64,000 bases of DNA, from the NCBI RefSeq assembly GCF_000425125.1, contig NZ_KE384307.1:670846-734845 (forward strand). Direction: 5' to 3'. This document shows, piece after piece, positions 11,497-21,211 of this stretch; the first letter of the stretch is position 1; every line of letters begins with the position of its first letter. The stretch comes from Paenibacillus taiwanensis DSM 18679. Its GTDB lineage: Bacteria > Bacillota > Bacilli > Paenibacillales > Paenibacillaceae. The notes under the pieces were generated by a model. That model was not told where the DNA came from and did not search any database. It was given only the letters and a program-made list of their open reading frames with translations. The translations under genes and the position numbers were made by a program.

Positions 11497-12594
11497 TTGC
11501 GTTATGTTCCGATAACAGCATGCCAAAGTGGCATGCGTCTCGCCAAAAAAGTTTATAATGAAGAAGGAATGGTTCTGCTAAGTGAGAACGTCGAGCTAAG
11601 CGATAGCTTCATTAAACGTCTCAGAGATATGGGGGTGTCGTATGTATATGTGGAAGATATGCATACGGAAGGTATTAATGCACCGAACATACTAAGTGAA
11701 GAGACGAGAAAAGAAGCGAATCGTACGATTCGAGGCGAGTTCAAGCGCCTGATGACAGGGTCCGTGCTGCGAAAGCAAAGCGGTCCAAGTGACATGAACG
11801 GAGCTTTTTCCCGATTGCTAGACAATATTATTGATGACATATCCAGTCATGAAGATGCGATGGTTATGCTCGGAGATATACAGACGGCGGATTTATACGT
11901 ATTTAAGCATTCGTTAAATGTATGTGTGTACACAACGATGTTTGGCATACATCATGGATACGCCAAGGAAGAACTGAAGATGTTAGCGATGGGTGCTCTG
12001 CTCCATGACATCGGGAAGACACAATTGGATCTTCAAATTTTGAATAAACCTGGAAGACTGTCTGACTACGAATTTTCCCATATTAAAAGTCATGCCGAGC
12101 TTGGATTTCGAATTCTTAAAAATGAACCTAACATTCCATTAATTGTAGCCCATTGCGCCTATCAACATCATGAGAGGTTAAATGGAAGCGGATATCCAAG
12201 AGGAATCGTATCAGAGCATATCCATGAATATGCAAAGTGGATTGCGATTGCCGATTCCTTTGATGCGATGACATCACACCGAGTTTATCGGTCAGCGATG
12301 CAGCCTCATGAGGCGTTGGAAATTCTGTATACAGGCTCAGGCACGTTATATGATCAATCTATGCTTGCCTTGTTCCGCGATCGGATTGCGGTGTATCCGC
12401 TTGGCATGACGGTGGAATTAAGCACGGGCGAAGTTGGCATCATATCGAAGATCAACTCGAAGATTCCTCAGCGTCCGATTGTGCGGTTGTTACTTGATCC
12501 AGAGGGGAAACCGTACCCGGACATGCGGGACATCGATCTATCACTTAAGCTAAATGTTGTAATTACGGGATACCGAACGGATATTATGGTTTAG
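11497..12594 (+). CDS. HD-GYP domain protein, probable cyclic-di-GMP phosphodiesterase
   Basis: This 365-residue protein has an N-terminal region starting RYVPITACQSGMRLAK and an HD-GYP domain with HDIGK near residue 170 and HHERLNGSGYP near 224. It is a paralogue of the minus-strand gene at 9164. The start is a TTG with an AGGGG site ten bases upstream. The MMPL exporter gene starts 31 bases downstream, so the two are probably co-transcribed. Confidence 0.88.
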   Translation: MRYVPITACQSGMRLAKKVYNEEGMVLLSENVELSDSFIKRLRDMGVSYVYVEDMHTEGINAPNILSEETRKEANRTIRGEFKRLMTGSVLRKQSGPSDMNGAFSRLLDNIIDDISSHEDAMVMLGDIQTADLYVFKHSLNVCVYTTMFGIHHGYAKEELKMLAMGALLHDIGKTQLDLQILNKPGRLSDYEFSHIKSHAELGFRILKNEPNIPLIVAHCAYQHHERLNGSGYPRGIVSEHIHEYAKWIAIADSFDAMTSHRVYRSAMQPHEALEILYTGSGTLYDQSMLALFRDRIAVYPLGMTVELSTGEVGIISKINSKIPQRPIVRLLLDPEGKPYPDMRDIDLSLKLNVVITGYRTDIMV

Positions 12595-12625
12595 AGCGAG
12601 GTGTCCACTAACGGAGGGGCTTTCA

Positions 12626-14890
12626 GTGCGGGAAACGGATAAGCAGGGCGTGTTCTGGAGATGGGGGACGCTCATACACCGGCATCGTAAGCTAGTAATT
12701 AGTCTATGGCTTGTATTGTTTACAGCTATGGGTATATTTGCGATTCAGGTCCCCTCTTTATTAAAGGACAACGGCTTTACTCCAACGGGAAGTGAATCAG
12801 ACCAAGGATTACAACTTCTTCGTGAACAGATGCACCTCTCATCCAATGCGCTTGATATCGTATACAAGAGTAAAGATGGTTCATCCTTACTCTCAGAGCC
12901 CGCCAAGGCACGTATAATGGAGTCGTTATTTGAACTTCGGCAGCAACCGTATGTCACGGACATTGTGTTTGCACAATATACACGTGTTTCAGAACGTAAT
13001 GACATTATTGCCGTCGGTGTAAAGCTTGATCTTGATACCAACGATGCTTTGGAGAGGTATCCTTCTATACGTAATTTGATTCCATCGCTAGTGGATATGG
13101 AAACCTATGTTAGCGGTGCGACACCTGTGTACTATGATATGCAGGTGGCAAGCAAGAACGATATTATAAAATCAGAGCTGATCGGGTTACCAATTGCCCT
13201 CCTTGTGCTGCTGCTCGTATTTGGGACGTGGCTCGCCGGTGTGCTGCCGCTTGTAGTTGGTTTATTAAGTGTAACAACTACGCTTGGTCTTGTTTATTTT
13301 ATTTCTTTGGTGTCGAGCCCGCTTAGTAATTTCTTGCCTAATTTGGTGTCCATGCTTGGCCTTGCAGTTGGGATCGATTACGCCTTATTTATGGTGAGTC
13401 GTTTTAGGGAAGAGCTTTGTCATCAGGATACGGTCGCAGGTGCTGTAGCTATGACAGCTCAGAAAGCAGGCCAATCGATCTTTTTCTCAGGTGTTGCGGT
13501 GCTTATTGGGTTAGTCGCGATGGCTTTTATTGATTTGTCCTTATTCCGTTCGTTGGCGCTTGGTGGTGTAATTGTAGTGACAACATCTGTCGTTGTCGGC
13601 AATACATTGCTATTGGCGCTATTTGGCTTGATTGGAGAGCGAATCAATCGATATCCAGTCATTCCATTACGTTGGCGTCGGCAGAAACGTGAAATGACAA
13701 AGCAAAGCCAAGACGAAGGGAAGCAAATGGAAGGGTTCTGGGGCAAGGTTGCTTATGGAGTGATGTCGCGCCCTCTCTCCATCGTAGTGCTGCTTATGAT
13801 TGGCTTGATCATATGCGCTTGGCCAGTGGGCAGTATGAAGATCGGCATTCCCAATGCTGAAGTGTTGCCTCCTACCTATGAATCACGCTATGGCGCCGAC
13901 TTGATGCAGCAAGTGTATGACAAGCGAGAGCTCAACGCCTTGCAAGTGTTAGTTAAAATGGAGCAGCCTTATAAGGAAGCACGCTCGATTGAGCAAACAG
14001 AGCAGTTGGAGCGAGATATCGCATCACTGCCTGGTGTATTGCATGTGCAGAGCTACGTGTCGTTAGTTCGGAATTTGCCATCTACTGAAGCGAAGTTGGC
14101 TGCAATTGGACAACCTGTTGTCCAAAGTCAAGTGGAGTACCAACATTTGGCAAAGGATCGTTACGTGCTGCTCCATATTGTGCCACGGGTCCATACAGAT
14201 GGGGACGAGGCATTTACCCTTGTTCGAGATGTAAGAGACATCCAGTTACAGGGGGCTGAGCTTTACGTGACTGGGGGCCCCGCTTATCGGTATGATATTG
14301 TGGAACGAATTACAACGGCTTTGCCCTATGTCGTGCTTTTTATACTAACCGTAACGTATGTGGTTCTATTTTTAGCCTTTCGATCTGTGCTGCTCCCACT
14401 GAAAGCTGTATTAATGAACGTGCTTAGTCTGGGTGCGAGCCTTGGTATCGTGGTGCTTGTGTTCCAGTATGGGTACTTGGCAGACTTTTTTCAGGTTACC
14501 TCCACGGGAATTGTAGTGGCGATGCTGCCGGTCATCATTTTTTGTGTTGTATTTGGCATATCTATGGACTATGAAGTGTTTTTGCTGTCTCGTATTGCGG
14601 AAGAGTATGAGGCTAGTGGGGATAATGAGCGCAGCACTGCCGAAGGGCTAAAGAAGACGGGTGGAATTATTACGAGTGCGGCGTTTATTTTAATTGCAGT
14701 AGTGGGCGCCTTTATTTTTACAGATAACGAAATGATGAAGGCGATCGGACTAGGTTTAGCGACAGCGGTGTTGTTGGATGCAACCTTAATTCGAATATTC
14801 CTTGTGCCTGCATTAATGAAGCTGATGGGACGCGCCAACTGGTGGTCACCTTGGCATAAGCGCTCTAATTCTTCGCGTGACGCTGCATAA
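12626..14890 (+). CDS. MMPL/RND family membrane exporter
   Basis: MMPL proteins are proton-driven exporters of lipids or drugs. The 754-residue protein shows the duplicated RND layout: one membrane helix, an external domain, five helices, a cytoplasmic loop, then the same again. AVGIDYALFMVSRFREE and GISMDYEVFLLSRIAEEYE are the paired helix-4 motifs with the conserved aspartate and tyrosine. The GTG start follows CGGAGGGG. The substrate cannot be told from sequence. It resembles YdfJ-type proteins of Bacilli. Confidence 0.88.
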   Translation: MRETDKQGVFWRWGTLIHRHRKLVISLWLVLFTAMGIFAIQVPSLLKDNGFTPTGSESDQGLQLLREQMHLSSNALDIVYKSKDGSSLLSEPAKARIMESLFELRQQPYVTDIVFAQYTRVSERNDIIAVGVKLDLDTNDALERYPSIRNLIPSLVDMETYVSGATPVYYDMQVASKNDIIKSELIGLPIALLVLLLVFGTWLAGVLPLVVGLLSVTTTLGLVYFISLVSSPLSNFLPNLVSMLGLAVGIDYALFMVSRFREELCHQDTVAGAVAMTAQKAGQSIFFSGVAVLIGLVAMAFIDLSLFRSLALGGVIVVTTSVVVGNTLLLALFGLIGERINRYPVIPLRWRRQKREMTKQSQDEGKQMEGFWGKVAYGVMSRPLSIVVLLMIGLIICAWPVGSMKIGIPNAEVLPPTYESRYGADLMQQVYDKRELNALQVLVKMEQPYKEARSIEQTEQLERDIASLPGVLHVQSYVSLVRNLPSTEAKLAAIGQPVVQSQVEYQHLAKDRYVLLHIVPRVHTDGDEAFTLVRDVRDIQLQGAELYVTGGPAYRYDIVERITTALPYVVLFILTVTYVVLFLAFRSVLLPLKAVLMNVLSLGASLGIVVLVFQYGYLADFFQVTSTGIVVAMLPVIIFCVVFGISMDYEVFLLSRIAEEYEASGDNERSTAEGLKKTGGIITSAAFILIAVVGAFIFTDNEMMKAIGLGLATAVLLDATLIRIFLVPALMKLMGRANWWSPWHKRSNSSRDAA

Positions 14891-14980
14891 ATGAAGTGAT
14901 CGGTCATGTTACTATATAAGTCATCTAACTATATAATAGATAGCTAGTTTAGAGGCAATAAGAAAGTATGGTGAGCTACA

Positions 14981-16144
14981 ATGAAAATGATACAAGAACA
15001 GCAACCACAAACAGATATGAGCGCGGAACAAGTGCTGACACCGTTGTCACCCGCATATGATCCGTGGGATCCGATCCGGTCGTTACATCAGCATAATCAA
15101 CACAAGCTGACAAGCGTAGAGATGACAGTTGCTCAAGTATGCAACATGCGATGTGAGCATTGTGCTGTTGGACATACGTTAATTATGCGGGAACCAAACA
15201 TGCTGCCATTGGATTTGATGCTAAAACGGCTGGATGAAGTGGAGCATTTAGAAACCATTAGTATTACCGGAGGCGAGCCGACGTTTCATTTATCAACAGT
15301 CACCGATTATATTGTACCGATATTAAAGTATGCACGTGATCGAGGTATCCGCTCACAGCTTAATTCGAACGTGACCTTGGATTATCGGCGTTATGAACTT
15401 ATTGCTCCTTATTTGGATGTTATGCATATTTCCTTTAACTATACAAATGCAGAAGATTTTCATGAAGTAGGATTCGTTCATACCAATCATCATATATCGC
15501 CTAAAGTATCGGCAAAATGGTATGAGCAAATGATGGAAAATACACGTAAATTAACAGCAGGCGGCTTACTTGTCTCTGCGGAAACGATGATTAATTATCG
15601 GACGCACGAAAAGTTGGGGGAAATGCATCGCCTTATACAAGAGATGGGATGTCAGCGTCACGAGGTGCATCCGATGTACCCGAGTTCGTTTGCCCAGCAT
15701 TTACCGATGCTGCCTATCGATACATTGAGACAGTCTATTCATAAGCTGCTTGATGTTCGCAATCCAGACATGTGGATGCTGTTTGGCACACTGCCGTTTT
15801 ATGCTTGCAACAGCAATGAAGCAGATCAAAAGCTCATTCGTCGTCTCCACACAGAGCCTAACGTTACCGTTAGGAATGATCCAGACGGACGCAACCGTTT
15901 AAACGTAAACATGTTTAATGGCGAAGTGTACGTTACTGATTTTGCGGATATCCCTTCTTTTGGCAGCATCCATGCCTCGAAGCTGGATGATATTTTTAAT
16001 GAATGGCTAACCACACATCCGCTTGCGGAGTCTGTCAATTGCCATTGTCCGGCGGCACGCTGCTGTGGGCCAAACTTGCTTGTGGCTGAAATGTACTATC
16101 AAGGAATTGATTTTAGAAAGCGGACCTCAACATTATCTATTTAG
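14981..16144 (+). CDS. yfkAB: Radical SAM protein of the YfkAB type
   Basis: The 387-residue protein has the radical SAM cysteines C54, C58 and C61 in CNMRCEHC, followed by ITGGEPTFH, the usual GGE motif for SAM binding. The C-terminus carries a second cysteine set, NCHCPAARCCGP, which may bind a further cluster. This combination is that of YfkAB of Bacillus, whose reaction is not known to me. The gene follows the MMPL exporter by 90 bases. The start follows GGTGAG. Confidence 0.85.
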   Translation: MKMIQEQQPQTDMSAEQVLTPLSPAYDPWDPIRSLHQHNQHKLTSVEMTVAQVCNMRCEHCAVGHTLIMREPNMLPLDLMLKRLDEVEHLETISITGGEPTFHLSTVTDYIVPILKYARDRGIRSQLNSNVTLDYRRYELIAPYLDVMHISFNYTNAEDFHEVGFVHTNHHISPKVSAKWYEQMMENTRKLTAGGLLVSAETMINYRTHEKLGEMHRLIQEMGCQRHEVHPMYPSSFAQHLPMLPIDTLRQSIHKLLDVRNPDMWMLFGTLPFYACNSNEADQKLIRRLHTEPNVTVRNDPDGRNRLNVNMFNGEVYVTDFADIPSFGSIHASKLDDIFNEWLTTHPLAESVNCHCPAARCCGPNLLVAEMYYQGIDFRKRTSTLSI

Positions 16145-16225
16145 TGCAGTGCGATTGAATGTGATACTTGGGCATGACAAGAGACGTGTGTTCTAACATT
16201 TAATTGAAGAGAATCTAAAGCAAGC

Positions 16226-16281
16226 ACGGGGCTGTCCAGATAGTCAGTTTAAACTGACTTGACTACGGACGCCCCGTTTTG
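16226..16281 (+). terminator. Terminator of the radical SAM gene
   Basis: ACGGGGC (16226-16232) pairs with GCCCCGT (16271-16277), with a one-base bulge and then GTCC with GGAC. An inner palindrome AGTCAGTTT / AAACTGACT lies in the loop. TTTTGTTG follows. The stem begins GGGGCTGTCC, which could also be the left end of the IS remnant next to it. Confidence 0.6.
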
Positions 16282-16321
16282 TTGAATGTTAAAATTAAGC
16301 ACAACCCCCATCCTTTGTGAA

Positions 16322-17670
16322 ATGGAAGTTACGACATTAACATTTCAAAAAGGACGGTTTTTATGCGTAATCAAATGATTACTACAGAACCGCATACTAT
16401 GGAGTGGACACTTCCTCAAGGAGCAGTGGAAGAACAGTCTGTTAACACCTGCTCGCACCTACCTTTAAGCCCTATGAAAATAAACAAGCTTAGATGATTG
16501 CGGATTTGGATCGCTAGGTTTACGCGGATATGCGGATTTATGCGGATTTATGCGGATGAAGGAAGATCACATGAAAAACGGTCAATTGAAACCGATCTAC
16601 AATGTGCAGATGGCGACCGAAAAGCAGTTCATTCTGTTGTACAACCTGCACCAACGCCTTAACGATACACGCTGCTTCATTGTTCATATGCAGCGCCTGG
16701 CTGCTCTGCTTTGCCGATGGATGCCCAAGACGGTGATAGCCGACGTAGGCTATGGCAGTGAGGAGATATTTTTATGCGATAGGGGAAGACAAAGAATCGC
16801 AGATGTGCTCCTGCCTTACGGCAGCTACTATGAAGGAGAAAACACGTCGTTACAAAAAGGCCATTCGGCAGGCCTGGACTGGACGTAGGAAGGGCACGAT
16901 GATCGGTTTGTGTGCCGGATGGCCGCTACAGTCGCTTTAAGAAATACAAAACGATAGCGGTGAGCATAGAGAGCGATGATATCTGGTTGAATAGGCTGGC
17001 TTTGGTGGACAGACGATCCTTTATGGAAGGTAAAAACACGCTTTTGGTATAGTTACCGGACAGGATATCCGCTATTGCCTCCGAACTACCGACAAACGGG
17101 GAAGAAATACGCAAATAGCGTACCTCCTGTCCGCTAAGCGGCCTAATAATCCTTACATTCACTCCATAACGGATCTCTCGTCCGGTCACGTTTTCCAGGC
17201 CACTACCACACCATCATACCGATGATCCGCGCGCTCTGCACCTAAGTTGTAACGGGGTCTTTTAATTTACGCATATCAGCTACTGTTAAAAGGAATCAAG
17301 GGAGGAAGATGCTCTGCACTTCGACATTTTGTTTGGTTTGAAAATGAGTAGTTGAGATGTGACCGGATCGCTCTAGCTCATTACAGATAGGCAGACGATG
17401 GATAGCGTGTGTTGCTAATAGAAACTTAACGAATGGGTACGTAGAAACCCTACTCCTGCAAGATGGAAGTTACGACACCAACATTTCATAAAAGGACGGC
17501 AATTGAAACTGGGCTACGATGTGCAGATGACGACCGAAAACCGGTTGAAGGTGACGGGCATCCGTTTCTCCATTTTCCAGCAGAAGCAAAAGAACCAAAA
17601 AGTTGGACGAAAAACATTACGTTTCTCCGCCCAACTTTTTAGCTTAGACACTTATTGGACTGTCCCATGC
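16322..17670 (+). mobile_element. Degraded IS1182-type element plus a second, internally deleted copy
   Basis: Two decayed copies of one element lie in this 1.5-kb stretch without intact genes. Each begins with the same leader, TGGAAGTTACGAC followed by AACATTTC and AAAAGGACGG (16325 and 17464). Copy one runs on through frameshifted transposase sequence; copy two jumps from the leader straight into the internal QLK-GYxVQM region. TTGGACTGTCCC near 17660 may be the right end. The stretch 16940-17460 between them has no readable frame. At 16531-16557 a ten-base unit TGCGGATTTA is repeated in tandem. Confidence 0.65.
16550..16940 (+). pseudogene. IS1182-family transposase remnant, frameshifted
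   Basis: Two overlapping frames together give fragments of an IS1182-type DDE transposase: NGQLKPIYNVQMATEKQF, then MPKTVIADVGYGSEE with the catalytic aspartate region, then AIGEDKESQMC and MKEKTRRYKKAIRQAW in the other frame. The reading frame changes near 16760, and there is no intact N- or C-terminal part, so it cannot make an active enzyme. Confidence 0.7.
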
Positions 17671-17706
17671 TTGTTGTATATGCTGGATATTGGAACCCGC
17701 TTATAA
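17503..17706 (+). pseudogene. Second IS1182-type transposase remnant
   Basis: Only a short piece, KLGYDVQMTTENRLKVTG, is recognisable; the rest of this 67-codon frame is end sequence of the element. It is preceded by the same leader as the first copy, so the missing central part was lost by internal deletion. A hairpin (17597-17606 with 17631-17640, AAAAAGTTGG and CCAACTTTTT) lies in it and may act as a two-way terminator, including for the minus-strand gene that ends at 17701. Confidence 0.5.
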
Positions 17707-18693
17707 GTTGCGCTGTTCCTGGATATGCTTTGCAATCTGTTTTCCATGACCGCGTCCTGTTTCAATAAAGATCTCGTTGGCGTTTCTGCCAGAGGCAATG
17801 ACACCTGCTATGTAAAGACCTTTAATATTGGTTTGCATAGTAGCTGGATCAAATACAGGCTTTTCTCTATCTTCTTGCAGTTGAACACCAGCCTGCTCCA
17901 ACATACGACGATCCGGTCTAAATCCCGTCAGTGCGAGCACGAAACGACAAGAAAGCTGCGTAATGCTTTGATCTTCCGCAGTAGCAATGGTAACATGATC
18001 GGGATTAATCACTGTGACTTGTGAACTTAAATGAATTGTAATCAGTCCCTTGGCAACCATACTGTCAAAGATAGGACGCACCCACGGCTTAATATGATCC
18101 GATATGGCAGCGCCACGATGTACGATCGTCACTCTTGCACCAACTCGAAGCAGTTCCAAAGAGGCGTCAACTGCGGAATTGTTGCAGCCGATGATAACAA
18201 CGTCCATTCCTGCGTATGGATGTGCTTCCTGAAAATAATGGGATACATGTGGTAAATCCTCCCCAGGAATGCCGAGCATATTAGGGTGGTCAAAATAACC
18301 AGTCGCATCAATAACATAGGGGGCGGAGTAGATCATCGTCTCACCTGAGGTTTTTCTTGTTGTTACAAGAAAAGTATCGTCTGACTGCTTCGTAATGGCG
18401 ATTGCTTCCTCATAAGCGTTCAGCTTTAATTCGTAACGTTCCGCCACCTTGAGGTAGTAGACAAGCGCTTCCTGTCGATAGGGCTTTTCATTTGGTGTAG
18501 TAAAGGGAATGTTGCCGATCTCCAACATTTCTGGTGTACTAAAAAATTGAAGGTTTGTCGGGTAACGATAAATCGAATTCACCAGATTATACTTTTCAAT
18601 AATTAACGGCTCTATGCCGACATTTTTCAGTTCAATCGCGGCTGACAATCCGCATGGACCGGCGCCGATGATGATGGCATCTGCATAATTCAT
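17701..18693 (-). CDS. ypdA: YpdA-type bacillithiol disulphide reductase
   Basis: YpdA is an FAD/NADPH reductase that returns oxidised bacillithiol to the thiol in Bacillales. The 330-residue protein has the N-terminal FAD fold motif GAGPCG (10-15) with the cysteine typical of YpdA, a second nucleotide fold VVIIGCNNSAVDA, and the C-terminal motif IEKTGRGH-like IFIETGRGHGKQIA. The ATG at 18693 follows TTGGAGGCG and is preferred to the upstream ATG at 18717. The stop lies right against the IS remnant, so the insertion did not break the gene. Confidence 0.85.
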   Translation of the reverse strand: MNYADAIIIGAGPCGLSAAIELKNVGIEPLIIEKYNLVNSIYRYPTNLQFFSTPEMLEIGNIPFTTPNEKPYRQEALVYYLKVAERYELKLNAYEEAIAITKQSDDTFLVTTRKTSGETMIYSAPYVIDATGYFDHPNMLGIPGEDLPHVSHYFQEAHPYAGMDVVIIGCNNSAVDASLELLRVGARVTIVHRGAAISDHIKPWVRPIFDSMVAKGLITIHLSSQVTVINPDHVTIATAEDQSITQLSCRFVLALTGFRPDRRMLEQAGVQLQEDREKPVFDPATMQTNIKGLYIAGVIASGRNANEIFIETGRGHGKQIAKHIQEQRNL

Positions 18694-18901
18694 AAATACG
18701 CCTCCAAGGTCTAACATAATAAAAGATTCACCTTTTATGGTAGCAGGTTGGCTATAGGAAATCCAATGGCTGGCTTACAAAAACTTTATTAAAATTCGGA
18801 CAATCAGAGAGGTATGCACATCAGTTATATGATATATTGAACACATTCCTTTAAGGAAGACATACATTTGATCACTTATACAAAGGATGGGATCGTGGAA
18901 A

Positions 18902-19588
18902 ATGAATAAGCCGCAAGCAATTATATTTGATATGGATGGCACGTTGTTTCAAACGGAAACTTTGCTGCTGCCAGCCTACTATAGGTTGTTTGATCGTCTT
19001 CGCGAGGAAGGTCTGTTCGAAGGTCCAACACCGCCTGAGGAGTACATATTGAGCTCTTTAGGTATGCTGCTGGAGGCGATCTGGCAGCGTGTAATGCCAG
19101 ATGCCAGTGAAGAAGCTCGTCTGCGTGCCGATGTATTGTTATTGGAAGAAGAGTTGGCAGGATTGAAGGGCGGAGGCTCCACGTTATACCCTGAGGTAGA
19201 AGAGGTGCTTCGTAAGTTGCATCAACAGGGGGTAAAGCTGTTTGTAGCAAGTAATGGCTTGGAACCTTATGTGAAGGGGGTTGCAGAAGCACATCACATT
19301 CACGAGTTGTTTGATGGGTTGTACAGCGCGGGAGGCTACCGTACGTCCTCCAAGGTGGATCTAGTTCGGATTCTGCTGAAGGAACACGGGATCACATCTG
19401 CCTGGATGGTTGGTGACCGTTCATCGGACGTGGAGGCAGGCAAGGAAAATGAGCTGACAGTCATTGGCTGTACGTATGCAGGCTTTGGAGGCCAAGAAGA
19501 ATTGATAGGCGCTGACTTCTATATTAACCATTTTAGCGAGCTATTGTCGCTGTATGAACAGTGTATGGAGCAGTCATCAGAAATGTAA
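18902..19588 (+). CDS. HAD-superfamily phosphatase
   Basis: This 228-residue protein has the HAD motif I FDMDGTLFQTE, with a helical cap after it, motif II VASNG and motif IV GDRSSDVEAGKEN. It belongs to the phosphoglycolate phosphatase/beta-phosphoglucomutase subgroup, but the substrate cannot be told. An ATG at 18887 is also in frame; its ribosome site would be too close, so I prefer 18902. The gene stands alone between the divergent ypdA-type gene and a shared terminator. Confidence 0.85.
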   Translation: MNKPQAIIFDMDGTLFQTETLLLPAYYRLFDRLREEGLFEGPTPPEEYILSSLGMLLEAIWQRVMPDASEEARLRADVLLLEEELAGLKGGGSTLYPEVEEVLRKLHQQGVKLFVASNGLEPYVKGVAEAHHIHELFDGLYSAGGYRTSSKVDLVRILLKEHGITSAWMVGDRSSDVEAGKENELTVIGCTYAGFGGQEELIGADFYINHFSELLSLYEQCMEQSSEM

Positions 19589-19623
19589 AGCGTACTGTGC
19601 CATAAGTTTGATATATGACACAA

Positions 19624-19660
19624 AGAGGAGCAGCCTCGGTTATGGACAGGCTGCTCCTCT
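19624..19660. terminator. Two-way terminator between convergent genes
   Basis: A thirteen-base perfect stem AGAGGAGCAGCCT (19624-19636) pairs with AGGCTGCTCCTCT (19648-19660). It lies between the HAD gene and the end of the minus-strand ATP-grasp row. The T tracts on both sides are short. Confidence 0.75.
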
Positions 19661-19689
19661 TGTATTTGCTCGGATGATACGTTCTATAC

Positions 19690-21186
19690 TTAATGGAAGT
19701 CTTTATATTTCGTCTGTTGGATAATATCCAAAATGGTTTGGGTCTCATCAGAATTGAGGTCATCACAGGTGTGACTTTCTGTTCGAGTCGTTGATTTATG
19801 TTCATCTGTAGCCCCCTGCCAATGTCTCCGAGTGGTTCTTTTACGGCCAAATGGTTGTAACGCATAATAGGGATAGTAGGGCCGGAAGCGACGAGAGGCT
19901 GGCTTAGAATGCTGTGTCTTTCTTGTACGGCTTGTTCGGGATGGCGTTCGTGTGCTCACGAACGGTTCCGATGATGGAGGCATGCCGGACAGCTTTAACG
20001 TCGAGGTTGCATCTTCTTTCGATAGAGGCTCTTTTGCGACCGTTTCTTTACTTGTTTGTTTAGGTTCGCGTGTACGTGCATCAGGATTCTCTTTATTGTT
20101 GTACAACCAGATCGCATATTCCAACGGACGGGTTAACGCCGTACGATAAGTGTCACGATCTCCTATGCGGGCAAACACTTCACGAGCTGGCTTTGGATTA
20201 ACTTCTAAAAGCCATATTTTACCGCTTCTTTCGATGGCGAGATCTAACGCTAACTCACATAATGCACCATATTTTTGTTCCAGAAAACGAGCTACAGCAA
20301 CTCCTAATTGTTCAGCGCCTGCTTTCACTTCGTTAATTCGCAACTCATCTCGGATCCATTGTTTGAGCAATGTATCCATTCTGACTGCTGCTCCGCCGCC
20401 GTGCAGGTTAGAGGTGATGCTTTTGGCGGCGCCGATGCGGGCAGCGCATCCTGTCACCGTCCACTGTCCACTGCCATCCTTCTGAACGAGCATCCGATAA
20501 TCGTGCACACGTCCGTTCGGTAAATTAAGCGATATTCCTTGCTGCACCAAGTAACGTTCTTTGGCGTGCCAGGAGGCAAGCTTTAATGTAAGTTGAGACC
20601 AAGTCATTTTTTGCGGCTTGATAATACGTCTCTGATGGTCTCTGCCTTGCACGTATACAGTTTGACTGGACGATTTTAGACGTTCGATTCTTAAAATTCC
20701 ACGTCCGCCTGTGCCATTAATCGGCTTCAAGTATACGACGGGGTCTCGCTTGATCATTTGTTGGACATCCGCTACTGAAGAATAGAGCTTTGTTCTAGGC
20801 AAAGATAACTGAATTTCAGCGTCCTCCCCAAGCACCTGATAGATGGTCCATTTATTACGGAGTGGGCGATTCATAAAATGAAGATGATGATATTTCGCAC
20901 GAAATTTTCGCAATTGCTCGAAGCGATAACTGCTTTGCAAACGGCAGCGATCAAATATAAGATGGGGGAACTTTACCCACTTGCGTGACCAACGGTTGTT
21001 GTCTGGATTGTAGACCAAAGCATGAATTTTTCGCATTTGCTCATTGACATCTTGCGGCGTAAATACAAAGACTTCGATGCCAAGCTTCTTTCCTGCTGCT
21101 ATCATCTTCTGATATACAGGACGTTCCTCTAATTGCTTCTGTTCATTCATATATAACGTGAGTATGCCAAGTATAGGCTGAGTCAA
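19690..21186 (-). CDS. YheC/YheD-type ATP-grasp protein with basic C-terminal tail
   Basis: This is the last of five ATP-grasp paralogues in a row. Members YheC and YheD of Bacillus subtilis are linked to the spore coat; their ligase substrates are not known to me. The 498-residue product has an N-terminal domain from LGILTLYM, the ATP lysine loop YLKPINGTGGRGI and the C-terminal metal site ELALDLAIERSGKIWLLEVN followed by PKPAR. After the ATP-grasp core, about 125 residues are rich in Ser, Thr, Arg and Lys and include RFRPYYPYYALQPFGRK, unlike the other four copies. The TTG start at 21186 has an AGAAGGTG site and avoids overlap with the gene upstream. Confidence 0.8.
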   Translation of the reverse strand: MTQPILGILTLYMNEQKQLEERPVYQKMIAAGKKLGIEVFVFTPQDVNEQMRKIHALVYNPDNNRWSRKWVKFPHLIFDRCRLQSSYRFEQLRKFRAKYHHLHFMNRPLRNKWTIYQVLGEDAEIQLSLPRTKLYSSVADVQQMIKRDPVVYLKPINGTGGRGILRIERLKSSSQTVYVQGRDHQRRIIKPQKMTWSQLTLKLASWHAKERYLVQQGISLNLPNGRVHDYRMLVQKDGSGQWTVTGCAARIGAAKSITSNLHGGGAAVRMDTLLKQWIRDELRINEVKAGAEQLGVAVARFLEQKYGALCELALDLAIERSGKIWLLEVNPKPAREVFARIGDRDTYRTALTRPLEYAIWLYNNKENPDARTREPKQTSKETVAKEPLSKEDATSTLKLSGMPPSSEPFVSTRTPSRTSRTRKTQHSKPASRRFRPYYPYYALQPFGRKRTTRRHWQGATDEHKSTTRTESHTCDDLNSDETQTILDIIQQTKYKDFH

Positions 21187-21211
21187 AATGCATTCACCTT
21201 CTTTTTGTCCG

